A stretch of 64,000 nucleotides of DNA from Vibrio hepatarius. Lineage in GTDB: Bacteria > Pseudomonadota > Gammaproteobacteria > Enterobacterales > Vibrionaceae. Each line of letters starts with the position of its first letter. Positions within the stretch are counted from its first letter, which is position 1. The notes beneath the pieces are model-generated. The model was not told where the DNA came from and did no database searches. It saw only the letters and a program-made list of their open reading frames with translations. A program made the translations under genes and the position numbers. The stretch lies in contig NZ_LHPI01000008.1 in the NCBI RefSeq assembly GCF_001274785.1, forward strand, positions 186,001 to 250,000. The letters are read 5' to 3'. Positions 39,969 to 49,182 of this stretch are shown in pieces.

Positions 39969-41225
39969 TTAGACTTTAAACGAAGTGATTTTCTTATCCA
40001 GTTCAGCCGCGTTCTGTTGCATGATTTCTGAAGTTTCAAGCAGTTCTGTCACCACCGTCACCGACGCCTCCACCAGTTCACGGACGTTGGTGAGGTTCTG
40101 GCTCATCTCTTCCGAAACACTGCTTTGTTGACCAGCGGCAGTGGCAATCTGGAAGTTCATATCGTTGATTTGCTTCACTTGTTCAACAATGCCATCCAAC
40201 TCACTGCCTGCGTTGGTGACTAGCTCTACCCCTTCCGCAGCCTCAACCACACTCTTTTCCATCAAACCAACCGCTGAGTTAGCGCTCGATTGCAGTTGCG
40301 TAATCATGTCTTGAATTTCGACTGTCGCTTGCTGGGTACGTTGCGCGAGGTTACGAACTTCATCTGCAACCACAGCAAAACCTCGCCCTGCCTCACCAGC
40401 ACGCGCCGCTTCAATCGCCGCATTCAATGCCAGCAAGTTAGTTTGTTCAGAAATACCTTGGATGGTCCCAACAACGCTACCGATCGAATCAACGCTCTCT
40501 TCAACTTGATTAACAGCGTGCGCCGACGCAGAAATGTCTTGAGACAACTCGCTGATTTTCGTTACCGTACCTTGAATAAAGCGCTGACCAGTCACTGCTT
40601 GGTCCGATGCGTTTTCAGTAAGTGAAGACGCTTGCTGCGCATGTTCCGCGACGGTCTGGACTGTTGACGTCATTTCGCTCATTGCCGTCGCAAGCTGGTC
40701 GATTTCGTTAAACTCTTCTTGGGCAGACTCTTTGGTTTCTGACATGCTTAACGTCATCACTTCTGTCAGGCCTGAAAGCTCTTGCGATGAACTCACCTGC
40801 AACTTAATCATGTCTTGCAACTGCTTACGTGTTTTTTCCAGTTCACGAGCGACATCACCGTATTCGTCTTTGCAATCCATGTGGATCGGCACCGACAGGT
40901 CTTTGTCTGCCATCAGTTTAATCGCGTCGTTCAGGTACTGGGTCTGGCGTAGCATGATGCGTGCGGCAAACAGTAACAAAGTGACAAACACGACGATCAA
41001 AACTCCGGTCTGCCACGCTACTTGCACTAAATAGGCGTCGTAGTGTTGCTGAGCCACTTCGACACTTTCGGTCACTGACAACAGAGAGTCGTAAAAAGTA
41101 TTCGCATCCCAAAGCTGTTTCGCAATGATCAGCACGGTACTAAACACCATCAGTAACGCCATTTTGGGCACCAAACGTATGTCGGTAATTACGCGCTCCC
41201 ATGGCTTAAATACCATTTTGGTCAT
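39969..41225 (-). CDS. methyl-accepting chemotaxis protein
   Basis: Chemoreceptor of 418 residues from the ATG after GGAGAACGAAC ([21 protein letters not shown]). Two membrane helices ([19 protein letters not shown], about 21-40, and [20 protein letters not shown], about 74-93) enclose a very short periplasmic loop of about 35 residues, too small for a classical ligand domain, so it may sense energy state or membrane signals. A HAMP-like segment follows, then the long helical signalling hairpin with the highly conserved [27 protein letters not shown] tip. Monocistronic, ending in a terminator. In E. coli glnE is followed here directly by ygiF. Confidence 0.93.
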   Translation of the reverse strand: MTKMVFKPWERVITDIRLVPKMALLMVFSTVLIIAKQLWDANTFYDSLLSVTESVEVAQQHYDAYLVQVAWQTGVLIVVFVTLLLFAARIMLRQTQYLNDAIKLMADKDLSVPIHMDCKDEYGDVARELEKTRKQLQDMIKLQVSSSQELSGLTEVMTLSMSETKESAQEEFNEIDQLATAMSEMTSTVQTVAEHAQQASSLTENASDQAVTGQRFIQGTVTKISELSQDISASAHAVNQVEESVDSIGSVVGTIQGISEQTNLLALNAAIEAARAGEAGRGFAVVADEVRNLAQRTQQATVEIQDMITQLQSSANSAVGLMEKSVVEAAEGVELVTNAGSELDGIVEQVKQINDMNFQIATAAGQQSSVSEEMSQNLTNVRELVEASVTVVTELLETSEIMQQNAAELDKKITSFKV

Positions 41226-41338
41226 TGTTCGTTCTCCACTAAGTCTTATATATTGGTTAATAACCGATTCAAAAATACGCAACGAATTCGCTCTTACTTA
41301 CCGTTTCAGCGGCATTTATTATTTATTTCGAGCCTCGT

Positions 41339-42103
41339 ATGAAAAAAGATGATACCAAAGACGACACCAAACCGATGAGCGTACTGTCACTAATCCTGTC
41401 ATTTATGGCGTTATTTGTGATTTCAGGCTTGTTGTTTTTTCCATTACGACCAGAAACTCGTCAAGTTTTTATCGGCTTGGACTTTATAATCTGTAGTATT
41501 TTCATACTACAACTGGGCATAGATCTCATTCGTTCTGGTGACAGAGTGCAATTTCTCAAAGTACATTGGATCGACTTCATTGCCAGTATCCCGATGATTG
41601 AACCACTGCGCTATGCCCGTTTAGTGCAAATATTGCGTGTTGTGTTTGGCATACATTCGAGCCGAAATCTATATCGTCAATTTCTCAACAACCGCCGAGA
41701 AGCGACGTTTGCTTCGATTATTTTCTTGTTGGTGATGCTGCTTTTCCTCGGCTCGAGCATGATGTTGTTTATCGAGAGCAAATCGCCCGACGCCAATATT
41801 CAAAATGGTGCTGACGCCTTGTGGTGGGCACTGGTGACGATTTCAACTGTCGGATACGGCGACCATTATCCAGTGACCGATGCCGGTAAAATTTTGGCAG
41901 CGGCGCTGATCGTCTGTGGTGTGGGGGTGTTTGGTATGATTTCCGGTTTGGTCACTTCCTTTTTAACCTCGCCGACCTCGAAGCAAAATGAACGTTCTGA
42001 GCGTAAAGAACACATGATCCGTGAGCTACTTGATAAGCAAGACTTAATCCTGCAACGTTTGGATGAGTTGGAAAAACGATCTGAGCCAACTAATAAGCAA
42101 TAA
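41339..42103 (+). CDS. voltage-gated-type potassium channel protein
   Basis: Membrane protein of 254 residues with about five to six hydrophobic segments: S1 VLSLILSFMALFVISGLLFF, S2 FIGLDFIICSIFILQLGIDL, S3 HWIDFIASIPM, a reduced S4-like stretch with few arginines (RYARLVQILRVVFGIHSSR), S5 SIIFLLVMLLFLGSSMMLF, pore helix ADALWWALVTI with selectivity filter STVGYGDHYP near residue 175, and S6 ILAAALIVCGVGVFGMISGLVTSFL. A short cytoplasmic coiled tail (about 45 charged residues) replaces any RCK/TrkA domain. TVGYGD shows potassium selectivity; voltage sensing is uncertain because S4 is weak. Monocistronic. Confidence 0.9.
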   Translation: MKKDDTKDDTKPMSVLSLILSFMALFVISGLLFFPLRPETRQVFIGLDFIICSIFILQLGIDLIRSGDRVQFLKVHWIDFIASIPMIEPLRYARLVQILRVVFGIHSSRNLYRQFLNNRREATFASIIFLLVMLLFLGSSMMLFIESKSPDANIQNGADALWWALVTISTVGYGDHYPVTDAGKILAAALIVCGVGVFGMISGLVTSFLTSPTSKQNERSERKEHMIRELLDKQDLILQRLDELEKRSEPTNKQ

Positions 42104-42129
42104 TAAAGGGAGCGTGATGCTCCCTTTTT
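42104..42129. terminator. bidirectional terminator between the K+ channel gene and ygiF
   Basis: AAAGGGAGC-GTGAT-GCTCCCTTTTT between convergent genes. Confidence 0.88.
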
Positions 42130-42137
42130 AACTTTTT

Positions 42138-43655
42138 CTAGTCTCGCCAATAAGGCTCAGCTTCAATACATATCACGCGGGTTTGCTCCATCGCATGAAG
42201 GATTGAACTCTCCTGACGAGATAGCCAGCGTTCGAGCTGTTCTTTTTCTTCGCCTTGTAGCTTTTCCACTTGCTTATGCAGTGTTTTTAGCTTGAGCAAA
42301 TCATCAATGCCATGCAGCAAGTCGCTCCAAGGAAGTCGGAAACTCATTCGCTCATCCGCATCGAAGATACTGGCAAAGCTCACACCGGTATACAGGTTAC
42401 GCATCAGGTGATATTGCTGATCGATATAATCTTGGCTAGTTAACGCGCGCTCTGGTGGAAAAACTTCCATCAGCTCCGCCCACGTTCTATCCAGTTGCTC
42501 AATCGAGAAGTGTTCAATGTTAAGCGCCATTTTCTCGCGCGCTTTTTCGTCGAGGAAAGGTTGCCAGCCACGGGTCAGAATCCAGCGACTTAAATCCAAC
42601 AATAGTCCGGTGTAGCGAGAAGAATGAATCTGCTCTAGCAGTTCTTCTCGTGTCGGTAGCGACTCTTGCTCTTGTTTCAGCTCAGCGATGAGGAATTTGC
42701 GTGCATCCAGTTTACGTAACGCGTGGCCTTTATCATCGAGTAAATCTTCGATGTAGTCGTATTGTTTCAACCACTCCAAGCTTTGCTCTAGCCATTTCAG
42801 CTCTTGTCGCAAGATAGCACTTGCACGACGAGGCACAACCGAGCCGTAGACAGTTAAGATTTGGCGAATAAAACTGACCGAGTTTTTGATTTCATGCAGC
42901 GCGTCAATCGACTCTCTTTCTGCATAAATCTGTTCATGGTAATGCCAGTGAGACAACGCGTGCTCTAGCGAGTTAATGAAGCAAGATTCCACCGTATCGT
43001 TTTTATCGGTGGCCACCAGCGTCATTTCTTGCACTTCATCACCTTGGTAATCCATCGCAAGGCGATAACCTTTGGCTGCTTTGCTCAAGTTGCCAAGGCG
43101 CATACCACCATACTCGGAAAAACTGCGCGCGAGCGTAAATAGAGCATCCGTCTGACCGGATTTCAGTTCTAGTTCCACTTCGCAGATAGGGTCTTCTTTT
43201 TCTCCGGCAATCACCTTACCTTGGTCAAACGCCACTTCAACTTGGCTGCCATCGGCCATGCCAATTAACCATTGTTCACGGGTGAAGTTGGTAGAGAAAA
43301 GAGGAGTAAGCTCGTTTTGCAGGGTCTCGATATCTTTGCCACTTGGCCAGATATCGGTTGGGTGAAGTGTGAGTTCTGGCTCATTGCCAGTATGCTCAGC
43401 GTTGTATTCTGGTCTTTGATGAAGTCCGGCAACGACACGTCCTGCTGTTTTCACTGTTTGCACGTAAACATCATCAAATCGGCGGATACGCAAGCCAATG
43501 TCGTGCTGGCGTAACCAATTATCGGGAGTATCGAAGTAAGTATTTCCTAACTCACGACAACTGTGCTGAAGTACCTTTTCCTGAGCAATTTTCTCTCTTA
43601 AAATATCTGAAAATTCAGGAGAAACAAAAAACTTCAGTTCTATCTCGGTTTCCAT
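42138..43655 (-). CDS. ygiF: inorganic triphosphatase (CYTH-CHAD), YgiF-like
   Basis: 505 residues from the ATG at 43655 (METEIELKFFVSPEFSDIL, ribosome site GGAAGG). The N-terminal CYTH domain (about 1-200) carries the EIELKF signature and a tunnel of charged residues (TYFDTPDNWLRQHDIGLRIRRF, EVELELKSGQ), typical of divalent-metal triphosphatases; E. coli YgiF hydrolyses inorganic triphosphate. The C-terminal CHAD helical domain (about 215-490), rich in conserved His (LEHALSHWHYHEQI, ALHEIKNSVSFIRQIL), binds polyphosphate in other proteins. Located between hldE-glnE and ygiM-cca as in E. coli, and divergent from a phosphate transport pair. Confidence 0.92.
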   Translation of the reverse strand: METEIELKFFVSPEFSDILREKIAQEKVLQHSCRELGNTYFDTPDNWLRQHDIGLRIRRFDDVYVQTVKTAGRVVAGLHQRPEYNAEHTGNEPELTLHPTDIWPSGKDIETLQNELTPLFSTNFTREQWLIGMADGSQVEVAFDQGKVIAGEKEDPICEVELELKSGQTDALFTLARSFSEYGGMRLGNLSKAAKGYRLAMDYQGDEVQEMTLVATDKNDTVESCFINSLEHALSHWHYHEQIYAERESIDALHEIKNSVSFIRQILTVYGSVVPRRASAILRQELKWLEQSLEWLKQYDYIEDLLDDKGHALRKLDARKFLIAELKQEQESLPTREELLEQIHSSRYTGLLLDLSRWILTRGWQPFLDEKAREKMALNIEHFSIEQLDRTWAELMEVFPPERALTSQDYIDQQYHLMRNLYTGVSFASIFDADERMSFRLPWSDLLHGIDDLLKLKTLHKQVEKLQGEEKEQLERWLSRQESSILHAMEQTRVICIEAEPYWRD

Positions 43656-43854
43656 AGTTGTACCTTCCAAAGCAGATAGGAACAGGATATTGCCAATTTT
43701 CCTACACGGCAAGAAAGAAATATCGTTGGAATGATGATCTAAAACAGTTTTAATGAGTGATTTAATGCGTTAACATGCGCGCCTTTATAGCCATCGTTCA
43801 ACATTTCGCCATAGATTGGTGTATGTTATTTTTAGGTTATATTAATTAGGTTGA

Positions 43855-44541
43855 ATGACCATGCCAGTAAATACAATTATGGGGTTATTTGCAAAGTCCC
43901 CTATAAAGCCTTTGCAACGCCACGTTGTGTGTGTGAACGAATGTTGCTCTCACTTAATCAACTTCTTTGAAGTCAGTTCAAAGGGTGATTGGGAAAAAGC
44001 ATCTGAAATTCGTGCGCAAATTTCTCATCTAGAGAAAGAAGCCGACGTTCTAAAGCGCGAAATTCGCCTTAAACTTCCTCGCGGTTTGTTTATGCCTGTA
44101 GACCGTAGCGACATGTTGGAGCTACTGACACAGCAAGACAAACTGGCAAACCTAGCAAAAGATATTGCTGGTCGTGTCTACGGCCGTCAATTGACCATTC
44201 CTGAACCACTTCAAGAAAACTTTATCGCTTACGTTAAGCGTTGTCTTGACGCCGCTAACCAAGCGCAAAAAGTTATCAATGAACTCGATGAGTTACTGGA
44301 GACTGGATTTAAAGGCCGTGAAGTAACACTTGTGGCTGAGATGATCCACCAACTGGATGTAATCGAGGACGACACTGATGCGATGCAAATCCAACTTCGT
44401 CAACAACTTATGGCGATTGAACAGGGTATGAATCCTATCGATGTCATGTTCCTTTACAAAATTTTAGAGTGGGTAGGTGGCATTGCTGATCAGGCGCAAC
44501 GTGTTGGTGCGCGTCTAGAGCTAATGTTGTCTCGCTCATAA
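43855..44541 (+). CDS. DUF47/PhoU-like phosphate transport regulator
   Basis: Soluble all-helical protein of 228 residues of the PhoU-like DUF47 (TIGR00153) family, normally encoded with Pit-type phosphate transporters and thought to modulate them. Segments: MGLFAKSPIKPLQRHVVCVNECCSHL, ISHLEKEADVLKREIRLKLPRGLFMPVDRSDMLELL, the conserved DEL-containing helix and IEDDTDAMQIQLRQQL. Two starts are possible, 43855 (ATGACC) or 43861 (ATGCCAG); the AGG at 43848 sits 4 and 10 bases away respectively, so the choice is open. The transporter gene follows after 129 bases. Confidence 0.9.
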   Translation: MTMPVNTIMGLFAKSPIKPLQRHVVCVNECCSHLINFFEVSSKGDWEKASEIRAQISHLEKEADVLKREIRLKLPRGLFMPVDRSDMLELLTQQDKLANLAKDIAGRVYGRQLTIPEPLQENFIAYVKRCLDAANQAQKVINELDELLETGFKGREVTLVAEMIHQLDVIEDDTDAMQIQLRQQLMAIEQGMNPIDVMFLYKILEWVGGIADQAQRVGARLELMLSRS

Positions 44542-44580
44542 ATTTAAGTTAACCAAATAACGAAGAGCATTTTAACTGCA

Positions 44581-44625
44581 CTCCCCTGTTAGGCGATAAA
44601 TAACTCAAGCGCCGAAGGGGCTTTT
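44581..44625 (+). other. structured intercistronic element between the DUF47 and Pit genes
   Basis: Nested complementarity CCCC (44583-44586)...GGCG (44592-44595)...CGCC (44610-44613)...GGGG (44617-44620) followed by CTTTTT. It could be a leaky terminator/attenuator setting the regulator:transporter ratio. The helices are short, and I recognise no known riboswitch. Confidence 0.4.
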
Positions 44626-44670
44626 TCGTGCCTAATTTGCTCCGCTTGTTATCAACAACTAGGTATTACG

Positions 44671-45930
44671 ATGGATATCCTTGCGAACTACGGCACTGTC
44701 CTGATTATTGTTGCAGCTCTTTTTGGCTTTTTGATGGCTATCGGTATCGGCGCGAATGACGTTGCCAATGCGATGGGTACGTCAGTAGGTTCTAAAGCGC
44801 TAACCGTAAAACAAGCCATCATCATCGCGATGATTTTTGAATTTGCGGGTGCATATCTTGCAGGCGGTGAAGTAACCGACACTATCCGTAAAGGTGTAAT
44901 CGAAACATCACTATTTGCATCTCAACCTGACGTTCTTGTCTACGGCATGATGTCTGCTCTACTTGCTGCGGGTACGTGGCTATTGCTTGCCTCTTACATG
45001 GGCTGGCCAGTATCAACGACTCACTCAATCATCGGTGCGATCATCGGTTTTGCGTGTGTGTCTGTCGGTACTGAAGCGGTAGACTGGGCCTCAGTTCAAG
45101 GCATCGTTGGTAGCTGGATCATTACTCCAGTTATCTCGGGTTTCTTTGCTTACGTCATCTTTGTCAGCGCACAACGACTGATCTTTGATACTGAAAAACC
45201 ACTGATTAACGCGAAACGTTTTGTACCTGTGTACATGTTCATCACCACTATGGTTATCGCGCTAGTAACAATCAAGAAAGGCCTAAAACACGTTGGTCTT
45301 CACCTAAGTAACGGTGAAGCGTGGATGTGGTCGGCAGTGGTTTCAGGCATCGTAATGGTGGGTGGCTACCTATACATCCAGAAGAAATTCGCTAGCCGCG
45401 AAGACGACCATGGCTTTGCTGGTGTTGAAGGTATCTTCAGCGTATTGATGGTTATCACAGCGTGTGCGATGGCATTTGCCCACGGCTCTAACGACGTAGC
45501 AAACGCGATTGGTCCACTTTCTGCGGTAGTATCAACGGTCGAGCATATGGGTGAAATCACAACCAAAAGTACCATTGCGTGGTGGATTCTTCCGCTAGGT
45601 GGTTTTGGTATCGTGGTAGGTCTTGCGACACTTGGTCATAAAGTAATGGCAACGGTTGGTACTGGTATTACAGAACTAACGCCTAGCCGTGGTTTTGCCG
45701 CTCAGCTAGCAACAGCATGTACTGTGGTATTGGCATCAGGTACTGGTCTACCAATTTCAACCACACAAACATTGGTTGGTGCTGTATTAGGTGTTGGTTT
45801 CGCACGTGGTATCGCAGCACTGAACCTTGGCGTAGTACGTAACATCGTGGCCTCTTGGGTAGTAACGCTACCTGCTGGTGCACTACTTGCGGTGGTATTC
45901 TTCTATGCAATTCAGGCGTCATTCGCCTAA
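44671..45930 (+). CDS. inorganic phosphate transporter, Pit family
   Basis: Low-affinity phosphate (metal-phosphate) importer of the PiT family, 419 residues with about ten membrane segments. The duplicated signature is plain: GIGANDVANAMGTSVGSKALTVKQA near residue 25 and AHGSNDVANAIGPLSAVV near residue 275, with the associated GWPVSTTHSIIGAIIG and GLPISTTQTLVGAVLGVG segments. The coupling ion (H+ or Na+) is not told by sequence. It forms a pair with the PhoU-like gene; no Pho box is seen upstream, fitting constitutive uptake. Confidence 0.95.
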   Translation: MDILANYGTVLIIVAALFGFLMAIGIGANDVANAMGTSVGSKALTVKQAIIIAMIFEFAGAYLAGGEVTDTIRKGVIETSLFASQPDVLVYGMMSALLAAGTWLLLASYMGWPVSTTHSIIGAIIGFACVSVGTEAVDWASVQGIVGSWIITPVISGFFAYVIFVSAQRLIFDTEKPLINAKRFVPVYMFITTMVIALVTIKKGLKHVGLHLSNGEAWMWSAVVSGIVMVGGYLYIQKKFASREDDHGFAGVEGIFSVLMVITACAMAFAHGSNDVANAIGPLSAVVSTVEHMGEITTKSTIAWWILPLGGFGIVVGLATLGHKVMATVGTGITELTPSRGFAAQLATACTVVLASGTGLPISTTQTLVGAVLGVGFARGIAALNLGVVRNIVASWVVTLPAGALLAVVFFYAIQASFA

Positions 45931-45983
45931 TCAATACGTCAGTAATTTGTAAGAGCACTGTTAGTATTGACTCAAAACCGCAT

Positions 45984-46013
45984 AAAGGGAGGCTTTGCCT
46001 CCCTTCTTTGTTG
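45984..46013 (+). terminator. terminator of the Pit transporter gene
   Basis: AAGGGAGGC-TTT-GCCTCCCTT followed by CTTTGTT, 53 bases after the stop. Confidence 0.8.
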
Positions 46014-46085
46014 CAGTGACTCGTGAAAATTCTTACTATTTGGCGTTAGCGAGATATAGACAATAAAACTGTTAAAGGATTTACC

Positions 46086-46697
46086 GTGAAAAGACTGGTT
46101 TGCTTGGTTTTGGCTTCATTGTTTGTCGTCCCGGCTGCATTTGCTCAAGACCGCTACATCGCTGATAAGTTATTTACTTACATGCACTCTGGCCCTAGCG
46201 CTCAATATCGTATTATCGGCAGCGTTGACGCTGGTGATAAAGTTAAACTGCTTTCAAGCAACAAAGAGACTGGCTACAGCCAAGTTCAAGATGAGCGAGG
46301 CCGTAAAGGCTGGGTTGAAAGCCGCTTCGTCACACGCCAAGAAAGCATGGCAACGCGCTTCCCTCGTCTTGAGAAAGAGCTGGCTGAAACGAAAGACAAA
46401 CTTGCCAATGCACGCGCGATCTCTGACCAAGAGAAAGCAGGTCTAGTCGACTCTCTAGAGACGCGTAACCGTCAAATTTCAGAAATGGAAGAAGGTTACA
46501 GCGATATGAGCCAAAAGCTGTCTGAGGCACAAGCAGAGGTTCGTAACCTACGTGCAAAACTGGATACGCAGAAAGACGACCTACTGTTGAAGTACTTCAT
46601 GTACGGCGGTGGTGTGGCAGGCATTGGCTTGCTACTAGGTCTTATCCTACCGCACATTGTGCCGCGTAGACGCCGCTCTCCAAACGGCTGGGCATAA
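46086..46697 (+). CDS. ygiM: SH3-domain membrane protein YgiM (TIGR04211 type)
   Basis: 203 residues with signal peptide (MKRLVCLVLASLFVVPAAFA), a bacterial SH3 domain at about 25-85 (YMHSGPSAQYRIIGSVDAGDKVKLL, RGRKGWVESRFV), a coiled coil at about 90-160 (RLEKELAETKDKLANARAI, SQKLSEAQAEVRNLRAKLDTQK), and a C-terminal membrane helix (YFMYGGGVAGIGLLLGLILPHIV) followed by RRRR. So it is anchored at the C-terminus with the SH3 part in the periplasm. Function unknown; in E. coli ygiM lies next to cca, as here except for the intervening gspBA. Confidence 0.92.
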   Translation: MKRLVCLVLASLFVVPAAFAQDRYIADKLFTYMHSGPSAQYRIIGSVDAGDKVKLLSSNKETGYSQVQDERGRKGWVESRFVTRQESMATRFPRLEKELAETKDKLANARAISDQEKAGLVDSLETRNRQISEMEEGYSDMSQKLSEAQAEVRNLRAKLDTQKDDLLLKYFMYGGGVAGIGLLLGLILPHIVPRRRRSPNGWA

Positions 46698-46715
46698 ACT
46701 CCTCGCATCGATATT

Positions 46716-46743
46716 AAAAAGGTCGCCAATTGGCGACCTTTTA
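46716..46743. terminator. bidirectional terminator between ygiM and gspB
   Basis: AAAAAGGTCGCC-AATT-GGCGACCTTTT between convergent genes. Confidence 0.9.
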
Positions 46744-46751
46744 TTTTCTGT

Positions 46752-47489
46752 TTAACCTTTCCAATCATACAAAGCCGGAACTTGTATCGTTTCGCCGTTG
46801 AAACTGATCTGGCAACTCTGCTGCTCTATCTTCACCAAGCGCACACGTTCGGTGATCCAATCGCCTTCAATAAATTCGTTACCGTTGACCTTCACCCAGC
46901 GCTTATTAGGGTTACTGGAGTAAACGTGGGTTTCAAAGTTCATCGCTGGTAGTTTACCGCGCCACTTAACCGCATCATTAGACAAGTTTGACGCGCTGCC
47001 TTCATCAACCGTATCTGCAACTCCCAACGCCGCCTCCACACGTAACGCGAGCTCAGGCGAGAGTTGAGACAAGTCGATATCATTGAACAACGGTTCTTTG
47101 CTAGTTTGCGCGTTCGGTTGCTGTGGTGTAACTGGCGTTTCTGACGCAGCCACCACTGGCGGCTCTTCGTTTAAAGCGCTTTCCAACTCATAAGTGGCTT
47201 GCAACGACCGAAAGCTCGGATACGCTTTGACATCGTAAACAAAGGGCACATCAACGGTAATGGTTTCCGCTTGCTGATTGGCTTTCCAACCGTCGATTTT
47301 AGATTGATAGATCTGGAACGAGCTCACCGCACTCGCCACTATTGCGGGTGCAAACATGAGCAACATGATTGAGAATTTGCTGACGCGAGGCTGCGTATTC
47401 GCTTGCTGAGAAACCGGGTAAGGCGAAGAAAGCGACGCGGCTTGATAGCTTTGCTCTGAGTGCGCTAATGCTTTGAGTACTTTTGACAT
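46752..47489 (-). CDS. gspB: type II secretion accessory protein GspB
   Basis: Partner of GspA in assembling the type II secretion secretin through the peptidoglycan. It has 245 residues: short cytoplasmic N-terminus (MSKVLKALAHSEQSYQ), one membrane helix (SIMLLMFAPAIVASAVSSF, about 38-57), a Pro/Gln/Thr-rich periplasmic linker, and the conserved GspB C-terminal domain (KLPAMNFETHVYSSNPNKRWVKVNGNEFIEGDWI, INFNGE-like QISFNGETIQVPALYDW). Its start overlaps the gspA stop by one base. The main gsp operon is not in this window, the usual situation in Vibrio. Confidence 0.92.
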   Translation of the reverse strand: MSKVLKALAHSEQSYQAASLSSPYPVSQQANTQPRVSKFSIMLLMFAPAIVASAVSSFQIYQSKIDGWKANQQAETITVDVPFVYDVKAYPSFRSLQATYELESALNEEPPVVAASETPVTPQQPNAQTSKEPLFNDIDLSQLSPELALRVEAALGVADTVDEGSASNLSNDAVKWRGKLPAMNFETHVYSSNPNKRWVKVNGNEFIEGDWITERVRLVKIEQQSCQISFNGETIQVPALYDWKG

Positions 47490-49093
47490 TAGATTCCCTC
47501 CGCCATTTGTAGTGTAGGCGCGTCTACTTGAGCTACTTCTTCTAAGCGTTGCAGGGTTTTCTTCCCAGCAATCCCGTCAACCGTTAACCCTTGCCAACGC
47601 TGAAACGCTTTTACTTTGTCTTGCAGCGCTTGGTCATAAACGTTGTTGCTGCTATTAGGCTGGCCGAGAACCTGGGAAAGTCTGTCGTCTAACAAAGCGA
47701 TGGTTTCTCCGCTCATACCGACTTTGAGAGTCTGTTGCCAGTATCGGCGCCAGATTCGGTGGTACTCCCCATTCCAAAGCTGGTCAAGGCGCGCCAGTGG
47801 CAACTCAATATTCTTATCGCCAATCAACAGCTGCGCAACCTGATGGTTGAGGCGGTACAACACCGCAAAGCTTATCACACCCTCATGCTCTAAAGTCAGC
47901 AGTACTGGCGTATTGGCAGCTCTCAAGGTTTGAATATCACCGCTCAACGATTCACAGCGAAATGCGCCTTCGTTCTCCTGTAAGCAGAGCTTATCGAGCA
48001 TCGAAGGCTTAAATCCCCAAACTTTATACAAATCCCCAACCCCCGCTTCGAAATCACTGGCTAGAGACAATTGCTGGGTGAGAAACTCAGGGAAGACTTC
48101 TTTCTCGATAACCTCCGCAGGTTGTGCAGGATAATTCAGCTCCCCCCACTCCGCCATCGCGGGTTCAATCAATCTTGGGGTATAGAGATAGCTGCCCACG
48201 GCAAGCAGCGCACCGATGACCGCCGCCGCGGCGTATGTGAGATATACTGGCTTTGCACTATGCGACTTGGCGGGTTGGAAGTTCGCCTGAAAGCTCATCA
48301 CTTCATAACACGCCGCTTGAACACTGGAAAAGTTAGGAGGATTCTCGCCCAGCCCATAAGCGTGCTTGAGCGCGGCATCACACACTAAGTTGATTAAGCG
48401 TGGGATTCCAGAAGTTTGCTGAGCGATGAGTTTCAACGCTTTGGCGCTAAACAACTGTTTATCTCCACCAGCCAGTTCGAGCCTGAATCGGATGTAATTC
48501 GCCGTTTCCGAGGCTTCGAGAGGCAGAAGATGATAACGACCTGTAATTCGCTGCGCTAGCTGCCTCAGTTGCGGCATTTTCAATTTGTGTTGCAGCTCGG
48601 GTTGGCCTATCAGCAGTACCTTAAGTAGCTTTTGGCTTTCAGTTTCAAGATTAGTCAGCAGTCTTAACTGCTCGAGCACTTCAGCGGACAAGTGCTGCGC
48701 TTCATCAATCACCAATAAGGTCTGGATACCATTAGCGTGATTACTCAGGAGAAACTCATGGATGACGTGGTTTAGCTGTTTAAGCGACGAGTCTGCTTGA
48801 TACTCCAAGCCAAATTCATCACAAATCGCCTCAAGCAACTCTAAGTTAGAAAAGGTTGGATTGAGGATTAACCCTGCATGTACATTGTTGTCCAACGCGT
48901 TCAACATCGCGCGCGCGACGGTGGTTTTCCCGGTCCCGACTTCCCCTGTCAGCATCGCGAAACCGCCACCTTCACCGAGCCCAGCGGTAAGGCGTAAGAT
49001 CGCTTCTTTGTGTCTTGGACTCTGATAGAGAAAACGAGAGTTAGGTACTATCGAAAACGGCAGCTCTGTGAATCCAAAATGTTGCTTATACAT
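47489..49093 (-). CDS. gspA: type II secretion ATPase GspA/ExeA
   Basis: 534 residues from the ATG at 49093 (MYKQHFGFTELPFSIVPNSRFLY, the classical ExeA start); a longer frame into cca sequence is rejected. The cytoplasmic AAA+ domain has Walker A GEVGTGKTT near residue 50 and Walker B LLVIDEAQHLS near 125. One membrane helix (YAAAAVIGALLAVGSYLY, about 285-302) leads to a periplasmic part with a peptidoglycan-binding domain at the C-terminus (QALQDKVKAFQRWQG followed by DGIAGKKTLQRL). Works with GspB to place the secretin. Divergent from cca with an 89-base gap. Confidence 0.94.
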   Translation of the reverse strand: MYKQHFGFTELPFSIVPNSRFLYQSPRHKEAILRLTAGLGEGGGFAMLTGEVGTGKTTVARAMLNALDNNVHAGLILNPTFSNLELLEAICDEFGLEYQADSSLKQLNHVIHEFLLSNHANGIQTLLVIDEAQHLSAEVLEQLRLLTNLETESQKLLKVLLIGQPELQHKLKMPQLRQLAQRITGRYHLLPLEASETANYIRFRLELAGGDKQLFSAKALKLIAQQTSGIPRLINLVCDAALKHAYGLGENPPNFSSVQAACYEVMSFQANFQPAKSHSAKPVYLTYAAAAVIGALLAVGSYLYTPRLIEPAMAEWGELNYPAQPAEVIEKEVFPEFLTQQLSLASDFEAGVGDLYKVWGFKPSMLDKLCLQENEGAFRCESLSGDIQTLRAANTPVLLTLEHEGVISFAVLYRLNHQVAQLLIGDKNIELPLARLDQLWNGEYHRIWRRYWQQTLKVGMSGETIALLDDRLSQVLGQPNSSNNVYDQALQDKVKAFQRWQGLTVDGIAGKKTLQRLEEVAQVDAPTLQMAEGI

Positions 49094-49182
49094 GCATTTC
49101 GTCTCTGGGAATTTATTGATAAGGAAAGTACCATTAACAACAATAATAGCCAATTCTAAAGCGATAAATGAGAGCGTGTTAA

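Noticed and set aside
43741..43854. Pho box upstream of the PhoU-like/Pit pair
   Set aside because: No pair of CTGTCAT-like direct repeats with the proper 11-bp phase is visible.
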